This document shows, piece after piece, positions 12,101 through 24,400 of a stretch of 64,000 nt of DNA. Source of the DNA: Paraescarpia echinospica (Eukaryota > Annelida > Polychaeta > Sabellida > Siboglinidae). The stretch lies in contig CM034532.1 of assembly GCA_020002185.1 (NCBI GenBank), positions 49,346,349 through 49,410,348 on the forward strand. The letters are read 5' to 3'. Below the pieces are notes generated by a model that was not told the DNA's origin, ran no database searches, and was given only the letters and a program-made list of their open reading frames with translations. The position numbers were made by a program, and so were the translations under genes. The first letter of the stretch is position 1. Every line of letters starts with the position of its first letter.

Positions 12101-15100
12101 AAATCTGAAAATATACTTAAAATCGCTGATATATAGAGGTTGCATATCTCACTATTCATGTATGACTCACCATAATACATTGCCTAAATCCTTTAAACAT
12201 TATATATCAAAAAGAATTCAGCCACTAACACCAGAATTACTAGAAAACATAACCTCTTATATACAGAGAAGCCCAGAACACGTTTTTCATCTAGACATAA
12301 TTTTATAAAACTATAGAATAATCTTGATTATAAGACACAAAACATCAAATCCAAACAAAAGTTATAATTCTTATTATGCAAACAATATGTAGACAACTAT
12401 CCTAATCACGTGCATTGCCTTAATCCCAGGTGTGTGGAGTGCAATTAGATATTTGTTTTTATATCAATGTTTGGATTTGGACAAATCTTTTATAATTGTT
12501 TACTAACAGTAATTTCTAGAATTCAATTTTGTTCTCCTTTGGACCCTCAGTCTGTACCATACAATCATATGCGTATAATTATACATTTCATAGTTTTTGT
12601 TTATAATGATGGGGTCACAGGAAGACTATATATAGTATACCATGTGTTTTGTATATGCTGTTATATTATTGTTGTTGTTGTTGCAAAATAAAATTTGATT
12701 TGATGATTTGATTAGCACAACGTTCATGTTGCGTCTTACAATGGATTGGTCTCCTGCATTTTTATCCAGGTTATCTTGAAGATACATCCATGTACCTTTT
12801 TCAGTACTTGTATTTTTGAATTGACAAGGTCTTGTACTTGGTCAAATGTACTTATCAAAATACATGTATCAGGTACATTTCAAGTACATATAGCTTGAGT
12901 AATTTAGAGTACAAAATGATGCTTCTCCGTTCTGCCTGTGTGGTGCACGGTATTAAATGCTCACCCTAATTATACACTGTATACAATTAACATTATATAT
13001 AATGTAATTATGTTCTAAGAAGTTAATAATTGGTCACTGAATAATATATTATTGTTGAAAATTTCAACTTAAATGTACTTGTAAAATGTGTTTACAAACA
13101 CGAAAATAAAAATCCAGTTTTGCTGAAGAGGATTTGATAACAGTCTGAATGATTCTATCAACCTTGCTTTTAGGTACAACCGCATATAGGTATAGTGCAC
13201 AAATTGCAGATACTTTCTTAAGCTGGGGACATATTAACCATACAGCTGATACAATCAAATGTCTGCATAATTTGGAGATGTAATTTGTGTTTGTAATTAA
13301 ACCATACTTTGCTGTGAAATATCAAACAAAATTATTTGAAACAATTACAACAACTTAGTTATGAATTTTTAACTGAATTAGGTCAACTTAATTAGTTTAG
13401 TGGCATGCATGCCACATATAATACTGTTAGGCTGTAATAGACAATTTCCCCATTATGTATGATTATAATAGCAACTAAGATATATATTATTACTTATAGG
13501 TAAGTGGTTGGTAGTACCCTACCCATGGGGCACACGCGGAGCAACACATCATGACCGGCAGTTTTAACTATTAAACTATTTTGAACTTAAACTCATTCCC
13601 GTGACCATTTTAACTAGTTCTTGACGTTTTACAGTTAATTAATATATATTTTAAGATTTTGCACAATTTGCACTATAAGTAGTATAACTGATATTGTACA
13701 TTGTGTGACATTTGATGCTACAGTTGATGTCTTTGTTGTGTGGTTGCAGCACGGCGCTCGTTACATCTATGAGACGGATGACGACAACGTACTCCTGGAC
13801 GACCTCCGGGGTTTCCACATTGACGAAGCTGTAACGCGCGGTCTCATGCCGGCAACCGATAACCTTACGTTTAACCCGTATCCACACTTTGGTCAGGCGT
13901 CCTTGTGGCCTCGGGGCTACCCTTTGGAGGAGATCGGACACCAGTTCACCTACAATTATTGGCTGTGTACCCTTCACCCGGCGACCATAAGACAGGCAAT
14001 GGCCAATGGCGATCCAGATGTCGATGCAGTATTCCGACTGACTCGGAGACTTACAAGCGATAGTGGCAATTTGATGTTCGACGCAGCGGCCCCGCCTGTT
14101 GTAATCCCGCGTGGCACTTTCGTTCCATTCAACTCGCAGAATACATTGTACTCGTCAGGTGCATTTTGGGCACTGATTTTGCCGACAACCGTTTCAGACA
14201 GATCGTCTGATATATACAGGTCGTACTGGGCCCAGGCTCTGTTATGGTTGGTGGATGGCCATCTTGGATTCTACCCTCCAAATGTGATGCACGTTCGTAA
14301 CAAACACTCCAGTCTAAGGGATATGGCAGAGGAAACGGAAATGTATCAACACACGGGCCGGCTTCTTAGATTCCTGCACACGTGGAATTGTGACCGCCTG
14401 TTCTTGTTTGACTGCATGACAAAATTGGCAGAAGACATGACATTTAATAAGTTCTTGCAGAGGCGTGATGTAGACGTCGTAAATGCGTGGGTTGCCGATC
14501 TGGCAACCCTTGGGTATGCACCCCCTTCAATGAGACAGTCTCGCACGTGTTCAGATGGCTTGCCGGTTAAGTACTTCCCGCAAGAACAGAACACGTCTTT
14601 TGCTCATGTTGCCAGCATGTCACACATGAAAGCAGATCTAGCTCACCAGGACGCCAGGTTAGATCTTATACAACGTGAATGCAGCGCAGAAATCTACAAC
14701 ACTGTCGACGTTGAGACATCGTCGACAACACAGAACATACTACTAGTTGTGACCATTCACAATCCAACAGCGACACTTCCTCTTATACATGCCTACTACA
14801 AACGCTGTTACACGCATATTCTCTATTGTGGTGCAGCAGTCCCAGATAAGAGTTTGCTGCGCAAATGGAAGATATCATATCTGACAATGTCTAATGCTGC
14901 TGGTGCCATCTCGTGCGTGAAAGCCGCCTCAGAAATGAACTACAACGTAGATGGCTTCATGCATGTCTCGGACAAAATGCTGCTTCTTTCCGGAAAGAAA
15001 CTGCACGCACACGGAACTAGTCAGATGTGGGTAACAGAAAACACGTCGGAAATGTCCCAGCTGTGTAAAGAAAATACAGCCGACTGTTTGGTTCTAAATG

Positions 15101-15480
15101 GACGAGTGATCAACGACCTCAGCGCAGAACTCCATACGTTGGACACGGGAAGTAGAATTAAACTCAAACTGAAAGAATGCTTCAAGAAGTTGGTGCCATC
15201 GGGTGCTAACGAAGCTTCGTTTGTTGAAGATGTCGCATTCTACGTGCCGCGAAGACACTTGAAATTGTTCCGAGCACTGGCAGACGTGTACACCGGACGG
15301 TACAGTCACGTTCCTGTGCTGCTGCTTGGTTGTCTTGAGCCGCAGCAGTTGTATTTCACCAGTGCACGCCAGCGAATTGCTGACCCCAAGGTCGACTTCA
15401 TATTTCCATTCTCATTCAGTGCCATTGATTCGGATAATACTGCGAGGAGTCAATATTGCAAATCATTGCATTCATGTTGA
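6105..15480 (+). CDS. STELLO-like (DUF288) type II membrane glycosyltransferase, four coding exons
   Basis: Coding exons are 6105-6233, 9173-9345, 10205-10325 and 13750-15480, with GT/AG borders and phases 0, 2, 0. They join to 2151 coding bases plus stop, a 717-aa protein. The first exon opens after an acceptor at 6078-6079, so the 5' UTR is spliced. Residues ~19-36 are a single membrane helix behind a basic stretch (KLRSRPAKR), the plan of a type II Golgi enzyme. Exon 2 gives the KWIVATTINRPT nucleotide-sugar-fold start. Exon 3 has LPYDSYTRKTVGYLYAI. Exon 4 begins with HGARYIYETDDDN (residues ~142-154), whose acidic DDD run is the presumed metal/sugar-nucleotide site. The second domain has ILLVVTIHNP and THILYCGA as in STELLO proteins. 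Plant members act on cellulose synthase in the Golgi; the animal role is unknown. Introns hold a palindrome, a minisatellite, an inverted-repeat element and a LINE. Assignment is by family resemblance from memory. Confidence 0.85.
6370..6427. repeat. Perfect 58-bp palindrome without spacer
   Basis: ATGGGTGAATTAAAAGAAAT and its continuation to 6398 are exactly mirrored by 6399-6427. This gives a 29-bp perfect inverted repeat with no loop, in intron 1 of the STELLO-like gene, 137 bases after the exon 1 donor. It could extrude as a cruciform or fold in RNA as a long hairpin. It may be the remains of a short foldback insertion. Confidence 0.9.
6440..6835. repeat. CCCCGCTGCC minisatellite
   Basis: About nine copies of a unit of roughly 43-44 bp read as CCCTATATGTCCCCAGTATC, then a CCCCATATCACAATA-type tail and CCCCGCTG. 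Some units are shortened to a TTATGTGTCCCTCC variant, giving a higher-order pattern between 6590 and 6720. The long open frames across it on both strands are products of the repeat, not genes. The array lies in intron 1 of the STELLO-like gene. Confidence 0.9.
7171..8667. mobile_element. Long inverted-repeat (foldback/MITE-like) element containing two tRNA-like modules
   Basis: The left arm (about 7171-7850) and right arm (about 8010-8667) are inverted copies with scattered differences around an AT-rich centre. Outer ends share GACGTCACTTATGACCCACA and its complement. Each arm holds a tRNA-like block, at 7619-7700 on the plus strand and 8157-8236 on the minus strand. These have an A-box-like TAGCTCGGTTGGTAAAGGCG and a B-box-like GGTTCAAACCC. 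Open frames at 7221-7577 and 8303-8485 are mirror images inside the arms and carry no known domain. The element sits in intron 1 of the STELLO-like gene. No transposase is present, so it would be non-autonomous. Confidence 0.85.
10500..12715 (+). mobile_element. Decayed L2/CR1-like LINE within STELLO-like intron 3
   Basis: 10655-11026 encodes a piece of APE-type endonuclease (FVPHITKPTRITS, TLIDHL). 11027-11338 is the linker to the reverse transcriptase. 11740-11810 has NKLSLNIKKTN, and 11937-12308 is the C-terminal part (LYYTLIQSHLTYGVQVWG). Most of the catalytic reverse transcriptase is deleted. A SINE tail (GCGCTATATAAGAA-type, 11578-11650) sits at the deletion. The 3' end is (TTG)n followed by AAATAAAATTTGATTTGATG (12665-12715), a typical L2-like tail. 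Confidence 0.8.
11578..11650 (+). repeat. SINE tail fragment
   Basis: A GAGTAAAGTGTAAAGCGCTT segment is followed by GAGCAGTCCTCAGGACTGGA and GCGCTATATAAGAAC. The same tail ends the full SINE at 27700-28027. A diverged minus-strand copy lies at about 37020-37110. The tRNA-like head is missing here. Confidence 0.75.
12716..13749. other. Rest of STELLO-like intron 3, no gene seen
   Basis: AT-rich intron sequence. A short GTAC-rich stretch at 12785-12910 repeats AAGTACATTT-like words, and similar words occur at 28590-28700 and 32880-33040. I see no exon, RNA gene or clear mobile element end before the acceptor at 13748-13749. Confidence 0.5.
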
Positions 15481-15547
15481 TTTGGCAGATACGCGTGAGT
15501 GCATGTATGCGTTCATTTCAGACTGTTGACTTGTATGATATACATTT

Positions 15548-15610
15548 ATTACCTATGTGTGCGTGCGTGCGTGCGTACGTGGGTGCGTGGGTGCGTGAGT
15601 ACGTGCATGC
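15548..15610. repeat. (GCGT)n-type microsatellite
   Basis: Irregular run of GTGCGTGCGTGC and related four-base units, just downstream of the STELLO-like stop codon and so possibly inside its 3' UTR. Confidence 0.85.
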
Positions 15611-16149
15611 ATTTTAAGAAAGTAGGCTTACAAACACTGTTTACACAATATACGCCTACGTGTACATCTTCTATGATCATGGGTATAATGTTACTTCACA
15701 TAAAGCATCAAAATAATCATTAAGTTGCGTGTAATGGAAATTTCGCCGATACTGTTGCTAGCAGAAGACTTGGATGAAGTAAACGCAGTGATATTTATTG
15801 GCAAATTTTCTATAAAAAAAAGTCTGCAGATTTTCGCACCTAACTATACACGTACATGTCCGTCCTCAAGGGGTTTGTTCGAATTCCCCTTTTTGAGAGA
15901 ATGCTTGTGAAAAATCATGAAACAAACCCTATTTTTAATATTTTTGATCAACGATAAAGCTGTCGGAGTATTTGTGATGAGCCTCGAGGATGCAATTGGA
16001 GGTTTTGGTCTGCCTCATTGGGAGTGTTTACCGTGTTTAACTGTTTTTAAGAAAGAGCACGTACAACATGAACAATATTTACTTATTTGATGATACTAGG
16101 GGGCAGGCACGTGCCCCCCCAGATCCCTGGATCCGCTTACGGTTGGTCC

Positions 16150-16330
16150 CTGCTATCTAATGTATATGCCAGGGGAAGTAAAATATCACAGGGGGTAAAT
16201 GTATAACCTGTCGTGGACTCGCAGAGTGGTGGTCTCTATCTCTAAACCACTGGATATTGCACCCAGCGGCCGGAGTTGCCGCCTGGTCGGACGTGTGAGA
16301 GACGCCGAGCAGGCAGTGTAGGCAGTGTAT
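16150..16330. repeat. SINE body fragment
   Basis: AGGGGAAGTAAAATATCACA, then GGGGGTAAATGTATAACCTG and a GTGGACTC word, resembles the body of the SINE copy at 40990-41060. The tRNA-like head is absent. The downstream part, rich in CAGGCAGTGTA-like words, is not matched elsewhere in the window. Confidence 0.5.
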
Positions 16331-16539
16331 TACACTGTATCATTGGACCCACTGGGTCCTATGTGATATGAATGTACATACATACGTACATAGAAGCTAC
16401 AGATGGATCTGCCATATTTTGAAAAATAAGGAAGGCGATACATCCAAGACAGCCATGAGAGGGACGCCTGAGGGTATGCGAAAAAGAGTACGACACAAAA
16501 TAACTTGAAGAAATTTAACAGGGGGACCTACACACAGAA

Positions 16540-17790
16540 ATGGTCCAAGAGGCCCTGAAGTCCTTTGGACTAATACCTCTATATGTGACCCCGACTGACC
16601 AAATAAGTGATAAGTCGAAAACATTGTTTTCTTACATTCTTGTAAAGGTTGGGTGGGTGCTTTACGGGGTTTCAAAAATTATGATTGCTTCAAAAATTGA
16701 CGAAGTTATGGAGCATTGAACATGGTTCAAAAAGGGTCAAAAAGTGAAAATGAAGAAAACGGCTGTTGAAGTTTTACATTATATATACAAATGGATTGCA
16801 TGGAAATATTACATGCATGACATTCAAATGTGGCACACAGTTTGTATGTTATGTTGCAACGATACAGTGGAAGTACAAATGTGCTGCTACAAAGACTTAT
16901 CAAGTTATGCCAGATTATGTCTTTGTGTAAAACTAAGAGGACAGATTATTTGAGAGCAAAAGGTAGACTAAAGAACATTAAAAATGACGAAGCTAATGCA
17001 GAGTTAAGAGAATTGGCTAGTGTGTATAAATGCTTTATAAAACAAATATTAAAATGCTACCATAAACAGTTACATGAAAACTTGCGCAACCTAAAACATA
17101 GCAAGCCTGCAGGATACTGGGATATACTTAATGAAGCAAGTAACACCAGTGAAAAATGTCGAAATATTTCACTGGATAAGTTTATGAACCACTTTCAAAA
17201 ACTCGGTGAAAAACCTGAAAGTGAAACTGCAGCTACTGAGATACCTTTTGATCCAAGAAAGATTTCCCAGTCAAACGAACACATAAACAGACCATTCACG
17301 CAAGATGAGGTACTAATGCAAATAAAAAAACTCAGACAAAAAGGCATGTGGTATTGATAATATTATAAATGAATACTTAAAAAACAGCCCCACAGAACAA
17401 ATTATAGTTATTGTTAAGATGTTTAACCTAGTTCTATTATCTGGCATTGTGCCAATAGATTGGTGTATTGGGATCATTAAGCCTATATACAAAAAGCAGG
17501 GGTCAATAGATGACCCAGACAACTATTGTGGCATTACACTATTAAGCTGCATAGCCATAGGCAAGTTGTTTACAGCCTCCATTAATGCGAAACTGACCAT
17601 ATACCTAAAAGAAGCGAATATAATAGGTGAATTCAAAAACATATTAAAAGGTATCATCAAATGGATAATTCAATGCTCTTTAAAATAACACTTATTTGTA
17701 ATTATAGAATACACCCGTGAAATGTTTTTTGGTGAATCATAGTTACAGATCATTAAGGGTTATGATGGAAGTACAATGTTTAGTAGTGAA
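16540..17790 (+). mobile_element. LINE fragment, linker and start of reverse transcriptase (family A)
   Basis: 16830-17357 encodes a KTKRTDYLRAKGRLKNIKND segment and a lysine-rich linker typical of the region between endonuclease and reverse transcriptase. 17419-17688 continues with LLSGIVPIDWCIGIIKPIYK and DDPDNYCGITLLSC, the first conserved reverse transcriptase blocks. A frame change lies near 17345, and the sequence stops before the palm active site. Sequence at 17705-17790 recurs at 31815-31880, ahead of a later reverse transcriptase piece of apparently the same family. Other copies lie at 19396-19970 (minus) and 28700-29660 (plus). Confidence 0.8.
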
Positions 17791-17874
17791 GATACACCTG
17801 GAAATAAAATATTCCAGTAACTGTTCACAAGGTTTGACTTTAAAACAGTAGCAATAAATGACAAAATATTGATT

Positions 17875-18215
17875 AAACCTCGTAAGTACTTACAATCTCG
17901 TAAATGCGTCGTATCTAATAGTTACGAGAAAAACCGAAGATCGAAATTATACAATGTAGACATTTCTCGTAACTCTGATGGAATGTTACAATCTTGTAAG
18001 TTCGCTCGAAAGTCGTGAGTTTTCTCGAACGTGGCGAGTTCTCGTAAGTCGGGTAATTCGAAACATTGTAAATAGTTACGATGCTTGTAAGTGCATCTTA
18101 ACTCAATTTACGAGAATAATTGGGTAACTCGAAACAACCTCCATCGTAAACTGCCCAAAAATTACGATGACAAGCAAGCTGTCGTAAGTAGTGCAAAGTC
18201 TCGTAAGTGGTCCAT
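17875..18215. repeat. Cluster of CTCGTAA/TTACGAG words
   Basis: The 7-base word CTCGTAA or its complement appears at least seven times in both orientations within about 340 bases, immediately left of the foldback element at 18305. Clusters of short direct and inverted words next to an element end often act as transposase-binding subterminal repeats. That role is only inferred here. Confidence 0.55.
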
Positions 18216-18769
18216 ACAATATGGCTGCAATGATGTTGCATTTCGTGAGAAGGCGTCGACAACATCGGATTCCACGTGTTTTTTTTAGATAGAACGAATG
18301 ATTTATGTTTTCCCGTGAAAACACGTGTCCAAGACACGCACTTTAATTGATTCACAAAACGTGAAATCACCTGCCCTGACAAATGGTTAGGAACTATTTA
18401 CGATATATCAAGTCTATTCGGATCCGTAGACGTCGATTGATACCTATTATAAATTAAGACAAATCAACAAGTAGAACACAACTATTTTATTGTAAGGCAG
18501 TGAGTAGATAATATCTGCTCTATTTTAGACAGCCAGGACTCCATATGTATTTTTATTTATTTTCAACACGAATCTCCGTGTGAGCACAGCTAAAATTGTA
18601 CATTGAAATGAGTTAACGGTTATACCCGGTCTTCGTATTAAGAACAAATCAAATCCGGGAGTGCATATTAACAATGTATGTGAAGTTTATGAACACTGTA
18701 TGACAGTCCTTCTATCTTAACCATGATTACCTGCTACATGTTTCTGCTAATACAATGTGCATAAAGGGG

Positions 18770-18860
18770 TATATATATATATATACACCGTATATGTGTG
18801 TGTGTATGTATATACACCTTATATATATAAGGTGTATATACATACACACACACATACACA
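18770..18860. repeat. TA/TG microsatellite forming a palindrome
   Basis: TATATATATATA followed by GTGTGTGTGTATGTATATAC and its mirror image. The TG and CA tracts pair around a central TATATATATA, giving a strong hairpin within the left foldback arm. A related TA-rich hairpin lies at 20770-20830. Confidence 0.85.
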
Positions 18861-19395
18861 CACACTTGTCATATTGCGCTATTCTATTGTCCTGTATTTT
18901 TACATAGTAAAAAAAATAATCTAGGTAATAAACTGTTTTGTTTTTGTTGTCAATTGACACTAATTAAGTCTTCCTAAACGATGGCTAACATAGGAAGACT
19001 GTTAATTGGTGTCAGTTGAGAACAAAATATAGTTTATTATCTAGATGATATTTTATTATGTAGAAATACAGGATAATAGAATTTCAAAAACTGTTCAGTA
19101 ACTTTTTCTCTAATTTTTCATAGACATTTCATGTGGTAGTGCCACTATACACAATAAATCTGTATTTGATTGAATCATTCTAAGGGCACCAAAGGTCCCC
19201 TAAAATGCTAAATTTGCTAACTAAAATTAATTGTCTACCTCAGAGTAGCTATATTTAAAACTTGTTGTGTATTATACCCAGCTGTGGAGCTAAGATTCTC
19301 TGCCTGCTATTGTTTGATGGAAACTGTGACTAATCTGTAATTGGTCACTGGCAGAAGCTTGTGTCAACAGACAGCATTAAGCCACTAGACCCCTG

Positions 19396-19970
19396 TTAAA
19401 CTGGATGGTTGCCTGTAGGTTTTAAACTGTGACAAACAGTGAGTCTATCTTTTGCTCTCAAATAATCTGTCCTCTTAGTTTTACACATAAAGACATAATC
19501 TGGCATTTCATGATAAGTTTTTGTAGCTGCACATTTGTACTTCCAGTGTATCATTGCAACATAACATACATATTGTATGCCACATTTGAATGTCATGCAT
19601 GTAATATTTCCACGTAATCCACTTGCGTATATAATGTAAAACGTTAACAGCCGTTTTCTTAATTTTCACTTTTTGACCCCTACCATGTTCAGTGCACCAT
19701 AACTTCGCCAATTGTTGTAGCAGTCATAATTTTTGAAACCGTGTAAAGCACCCTACCCAACCTTTACAAGAATGTAAGAAAACAATGTTACAATTTTTCG
19801 ACTTATCACTCATTTGGTCAGCCGGGCTCACATATACACGTATTAGTCCAAAGGACTTCAGGGCCTCTTGGCCCATTTTTTTAATTAAGAGACGAGTGGT
19901 CTCAGAATGCAATTTTAGAATCAACTATTCAGTGATGAGAGGTAATGTTCATGCAACTATTTGCAAGCCT
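19396..19970 (-). mobile_element. LINE family A fragment nested in the foldback element
   Basis: Minus-strand copy of the block seen at 16540-16960. It contains the KTKRTDYLRAK segment (19396-19596) and the upstream non-coding part with GGCCCTGAAGTCCTTTGGAC near 19850. It lacks the reverse transcriptase. The same flank at 19250-19440 recurs in inverse orientation at 32520-32625. Confidence 0.75.
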
Positions 19971-21492
19971 TTTCAAATGAAAGAACACTGAGGATACAAA
20001 GAACCACTGGTAAATGAAAAGTATTTACTGCGCATACTAATACAGTAAACGCTAGGTAATTCTTTTTTTACAACCGCCATTTTAAAATACAAGATGGCGG
20101 CCCTCTACAACCGTTCACATGTATCTAATTATACTAACATTAATATAAAAGGGCATTGTCAGTGGTAAGGGCTCCAGACACTGTAGCATAAATATATAAG
20201 GAATTATTTTTAATAATATTTTAATGGAAACTTAGCACAATTTGGATGGTGAGCGGCTATGTTGAATTTGGTAAACTTATCCTGCTTCGAAAAAGGTGAG
20301 TTGAAAGGTTATACTGGTAACTCAGAATACGACATATCTCCCACTGTAAACTACGCAGTTAAATAAAAAAATACATATGACTGCCTTTTTCGCCGGGCAA
20401 CGTCGAGTAACTCAGCTAGTTACAGTGTATATCGTAAATAGTCATTATCAAGTGTAAGTTTGCGATTAACAAACGTTCTGCGTGAAATTACACAAGGGCC
20501 TACGCTGCTAGCATCATGAAATCAGGAGGAGAATTAAGAAGGTACTTTTAATTGTGCCTTGATTTTTACTGTAGAGATAGAATTTAACCAGTAGCCATAC
20601 AGGATGAATACCGTCAAATGATGTACCTGTTTTCATATTTTATCATTTAGGGCGGTTATAATTTGTGTCAAATAACAATGAAATACATTCTGTTACCTGT
20701 GTAATAATATTACTGTATAAACATTCAAAATACACAACATTTCATAAATTCATGTAAATGTGAAAAAATGTGTGTGTGTATATATATATTATACAGCTGT
20801 ATATATATATATAATATATATATACATAATTCCTAAACGATGGCTAACATAGGAAGACTGTTAATTGGTGTCAGTTGACAACAAAATATAGTTTATTATC
20901 TAGATTATATGTTACTATGTAGAAATACAGGATAATAGAATAGCGTCATATGACGAGTACCAAACAATATGTATATATATACATATACCTTTATCCACAT
21001 ATTGTATTAGCAAAACATGTAGCAGGTAATCATGGTTAAGATAGAAGGACTGTCATACAGTGTTCATAAACTTCACATACATTGTTAATATGCACTCCCG
21101 GATTTGATTTGTCATTTGTTCTTAATACAAAGACCGGGTACAACCGTTAACTCATTTCAATGTACAATTTTAGCTGTGCTCAAACAGAGATTCGTGTTGA
21201 ACATAAATGAAACTACACATGGAGTCCTGGCTGTCTAAAATAGAGCGGATATTATCTACTCATTGCCTTACAATAAAATAGTTGTGTTCTACTTGTTGAT
21301 TTGTCTTAATTTACAATAGGTATCAATCGACGTCTACGGATCCGAACTGCCTTGATGTATCTTCAGTAGTTCCTAACCATTTGTCAGGGCAGGTGATTTC
21401 ATGTTTTATGAATCAATTAAAATGCGTGTCTTGGACACGTGTTTTCACGGGAAAACATGCTTACAGATTCTCGTGATTTCACGTACGCCAAC

Positions 21493-24400
21493 TAGTGGAG
21501 GCGCTTAGGGGAATGATCGTGACACGCTGGAACAAAGCACTAAATTAGGCACAGTTTTTCATTAGGACCATAAAAATGTTTTGAGAGGGGGCTGCCTGAT
21601 TTTAAAGATCAAGGTCAGGTCAAAGATTAATAATGTTATAATCCCATTTCTTCCAATTGTCCAATATCTCGAGACTTAAATTATATTTTTAAAAGGTTGC
21701 TTTATCTATTGAATCACTTCTTTCCACAAGATGATTTGCATAAATTCAAAATGGCCGCCAAATGAGCAAAAACATATATCGTCTTCTTTTTATCAGAGCA
21801 ATTTCCATAGAGGCCCCAAACAAAATATTTTGCACACGTATACTTTATGACCATATATAACTTTTGAGAGGGGGCTGCCCGGTTCTGAAGGCCAAGGTCA
21901 AGGTCAGATGAAGGTCAAAAGTCAAATAATGTCATAATTCCATTTCTACCATATAGTAACACTCAATCAATATTGATTTGTGTTTCGGAAGGTTACAATA
22001 TGTTTTATCAAATTTGCATAAATCCAAAATGGCTGCCATGGTGCGCTAAACTAATTACGTTTGCTGGCAGTTTCACATATAACTTTCACATAAAGGTCAA
22101 CTACGTATGCATTTTAAACTTGCTTGTCTAGAACATACACAGCTACTATTGGTACAATTGCTACTATTTACTTAAGCAGTACATTGAATCATTATCACTT
22201 GAAATTCGACAAGTAATATAACATTGAACACTGAAACGTGGTGCACATCTACATTAATAGAGGCAGTGACATTTACTTAATTAATTAACTAACTAACTAA
22301 CACCTCCATTGCTAACAATACTAACTAATTCCTCACATGCCGCTGGCATGAGCTTGTTCTTCACCCTCACAAAGTCCACGGCAGAGACAGAATGCTGTGC
22401 ATGTGAGCCCGGCGTTCTGGCATTTGCATTTCTTCGCACAAGTGTGTTCAGCCTTGCAACCACACTTCATCAGTTCTCTACAGCCAACAGCAGCAGCTGG
22501 TAGTGTTGTCCAGACTGGACGCCATCAACTCCTCTTGTCTACCCAAAGACTTCAGGGTTGGGTGCAGCTATGATAGGCTTCAGACTATTTCTCCAGATAC
22601 TGGCTTGGTATAGGCATCGGTTTGTGTGTTGAAGCAGTGCACTCTCGGTTGGGGGAAGCTTCTCCATCATCTTCACCCTCCTTGGGAACAGCTCGTGTCG
22701 AAGGTCGTTCACCTTGACATGCTATGTCGTGTTGTCGTACATGATACATATAAAACGCTCGATCAGCTTGAATGCTGTAGATGTAAATTCCAAAGGAACA
22801 AATCCAGTCTGAGGCGCGATGGTGAACCCAGCTGTGGCTGTCGGATATGCTTTCAAGGCTGACTTCTTGCCTTTACCGGTGAACAGAATGCGTGAAAAAA
22901 CGGCAGAGCATGAGCTTTTTCCTCCCCAAGTTCTTGGCAGATTGAATTGATGTGGTAGTAGCGGAAGTGCTCTCCTGTACCAAAGCTAACCCACAACTGC
23001 ATTCCTGAATGGTGCTGGACAAGATCGTGCAAGAGTCCCACCAAAATAACAAATACATCGGTGTCTGCGGTTCTGACGAGAACAGTAGTTGCCCCCTAAT
23101 TTAGCGCATCGTCTACATGTAGACATATTGTACTGTCTGCCTCTTCGTGGTCATTCGCCGACATTGATATGTCAGCGCGATTCGACTTTACAATAGAACC
23201 ACTGGTAATATACATATGTTTAGTTGGTGGATAGTTATGGTTAACTACATCTTCCGCCAGAAGTTTGAATAGCTCTTCCTTGTTTGTGGCATCCTGTAAG
23301 AAGCCTGCAAAGTACACGGGCAATTTGGCATCGCGGGACACATTTCTGCGGATGCCTTTCCCTCGTTTTTCTCGAGTTGTGGCTTTCAAGCTATCAGGTC
23401 GGTACGTGTCCCAGACGATGTTAATCCTAGAGCAGCCTTGAAGTTGTCTTTCAGTCCAGGGAATGTGTCACTGTATTCACCGAACGTCGATGTGTTTTCT
23501 AGTGGTAGGGCGTGCACTATCACAGCACCATCAACCACTTTGGCATCAAAATGAGAGGGTGCCTCTTGCTGGACGTTTGGTTCTATGCAATCCAACAGCT
23601 CATATTTAGTGCTTGTTAGTCGAAGTTTCCCACGCAGGGACAATGCTGGGGGCCACGGGTGGTTTTCATGTGTGAAAAACTCCTCCAGTTTAGTGTTACG
23701 GAGCTTGTGCAGCGATGAACAGCTGGCTGAAGAGATTGCAATCACTCTTCATTTGTTGGAATTGTTGTTTCGCCTGCGAGTTCGTCGTAGTGGAGTGAGG
23801 ACGCTTAAATAGGGGCAGTTGGTTTTTCTTGATGGCCTTGTGGATGGAGGTCTTCCTTTCAACAAGCACATCCTTGACGTATTTGGAATATTGCTCTTTC
23901 CCAAAAAGTTCCATTGAGTGCAGTGCTTTCACTACCATTGCGGTCGTGCAATCATGGGTGTTCGGGGTCAGTAATTCGTTGGATGAATCCATGAATGGAT
24001 TTCCCATTGTCACAATGACATCGCACATGTTGTTAACCTGTAATAGTTATACTATATTTATTTAGTGTTATCTTCTAGACAAATGTAAACACCTTGCTTG
24101 TACGTAGTGAATCTGATAACTTTAGACATTAGCATCATGTACCAAAACTGTCCTCCATTTTGTATTGTTCCTTTAACATCCACTAGATGACAACACTTAG
24201 TGTAGCTGGTAGAGGACAGATGACAGCATTACATGGAGTAGAAGTCCAAGTATTACTGTAGTAGATGCTAGATTTGGTTGCTTGGTATAGGGATCATTCT
24301 GAAAGTCAAAAGAAAATCAATGTTCGCACGGCGGCCATCTTTAAATACAATACGGCCGACACTTAAGGGTATTCTCATAACAGAAGTGGATTCCTAGACC

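Larger units (their letters stand above)
18305..21458. mobile_element. Foldback element with complex ~0.5-0.65 kb inverted arms
   Basis: Left arm 18305-~18770 and right arm ~20985-21458 are inverted copies, with outer ends ATGTTTTCCCGTGAAAACAC and its complement. Both arms share the CTACATGTTTTGCTAATACA region and a GGATCCGTAGACGTCGATTG block. Inside the left arm, 18886-19083 is itself a near-palindrome centred near 18985. Its second half is repeated in the same orientation at 20830-20943. A reverse-oriented LINE fragment (19396-19970) is nested in the middle. No transposase was found, so it depends on another element or is dead. Confidence 0.8.

Noticed and set aside
14346..15309. Minus-strand open frames within the last STELLO-like exon
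   Set aside because: Shadows of a 576-codon real frame on the plus strand.
16397..16675. Minus-strand frame with QRTSGPLGPFLCVG as a gene
   Set aside because: Part of it is antisense to non-coding LINE flank also present at 19.9 and 28.7 kb; no domain recognised.
22309..24065. Plus-strand open frames across the transposon body
   Set aside because: The minus strand carries the recognisable nuclease-family motifs in order.
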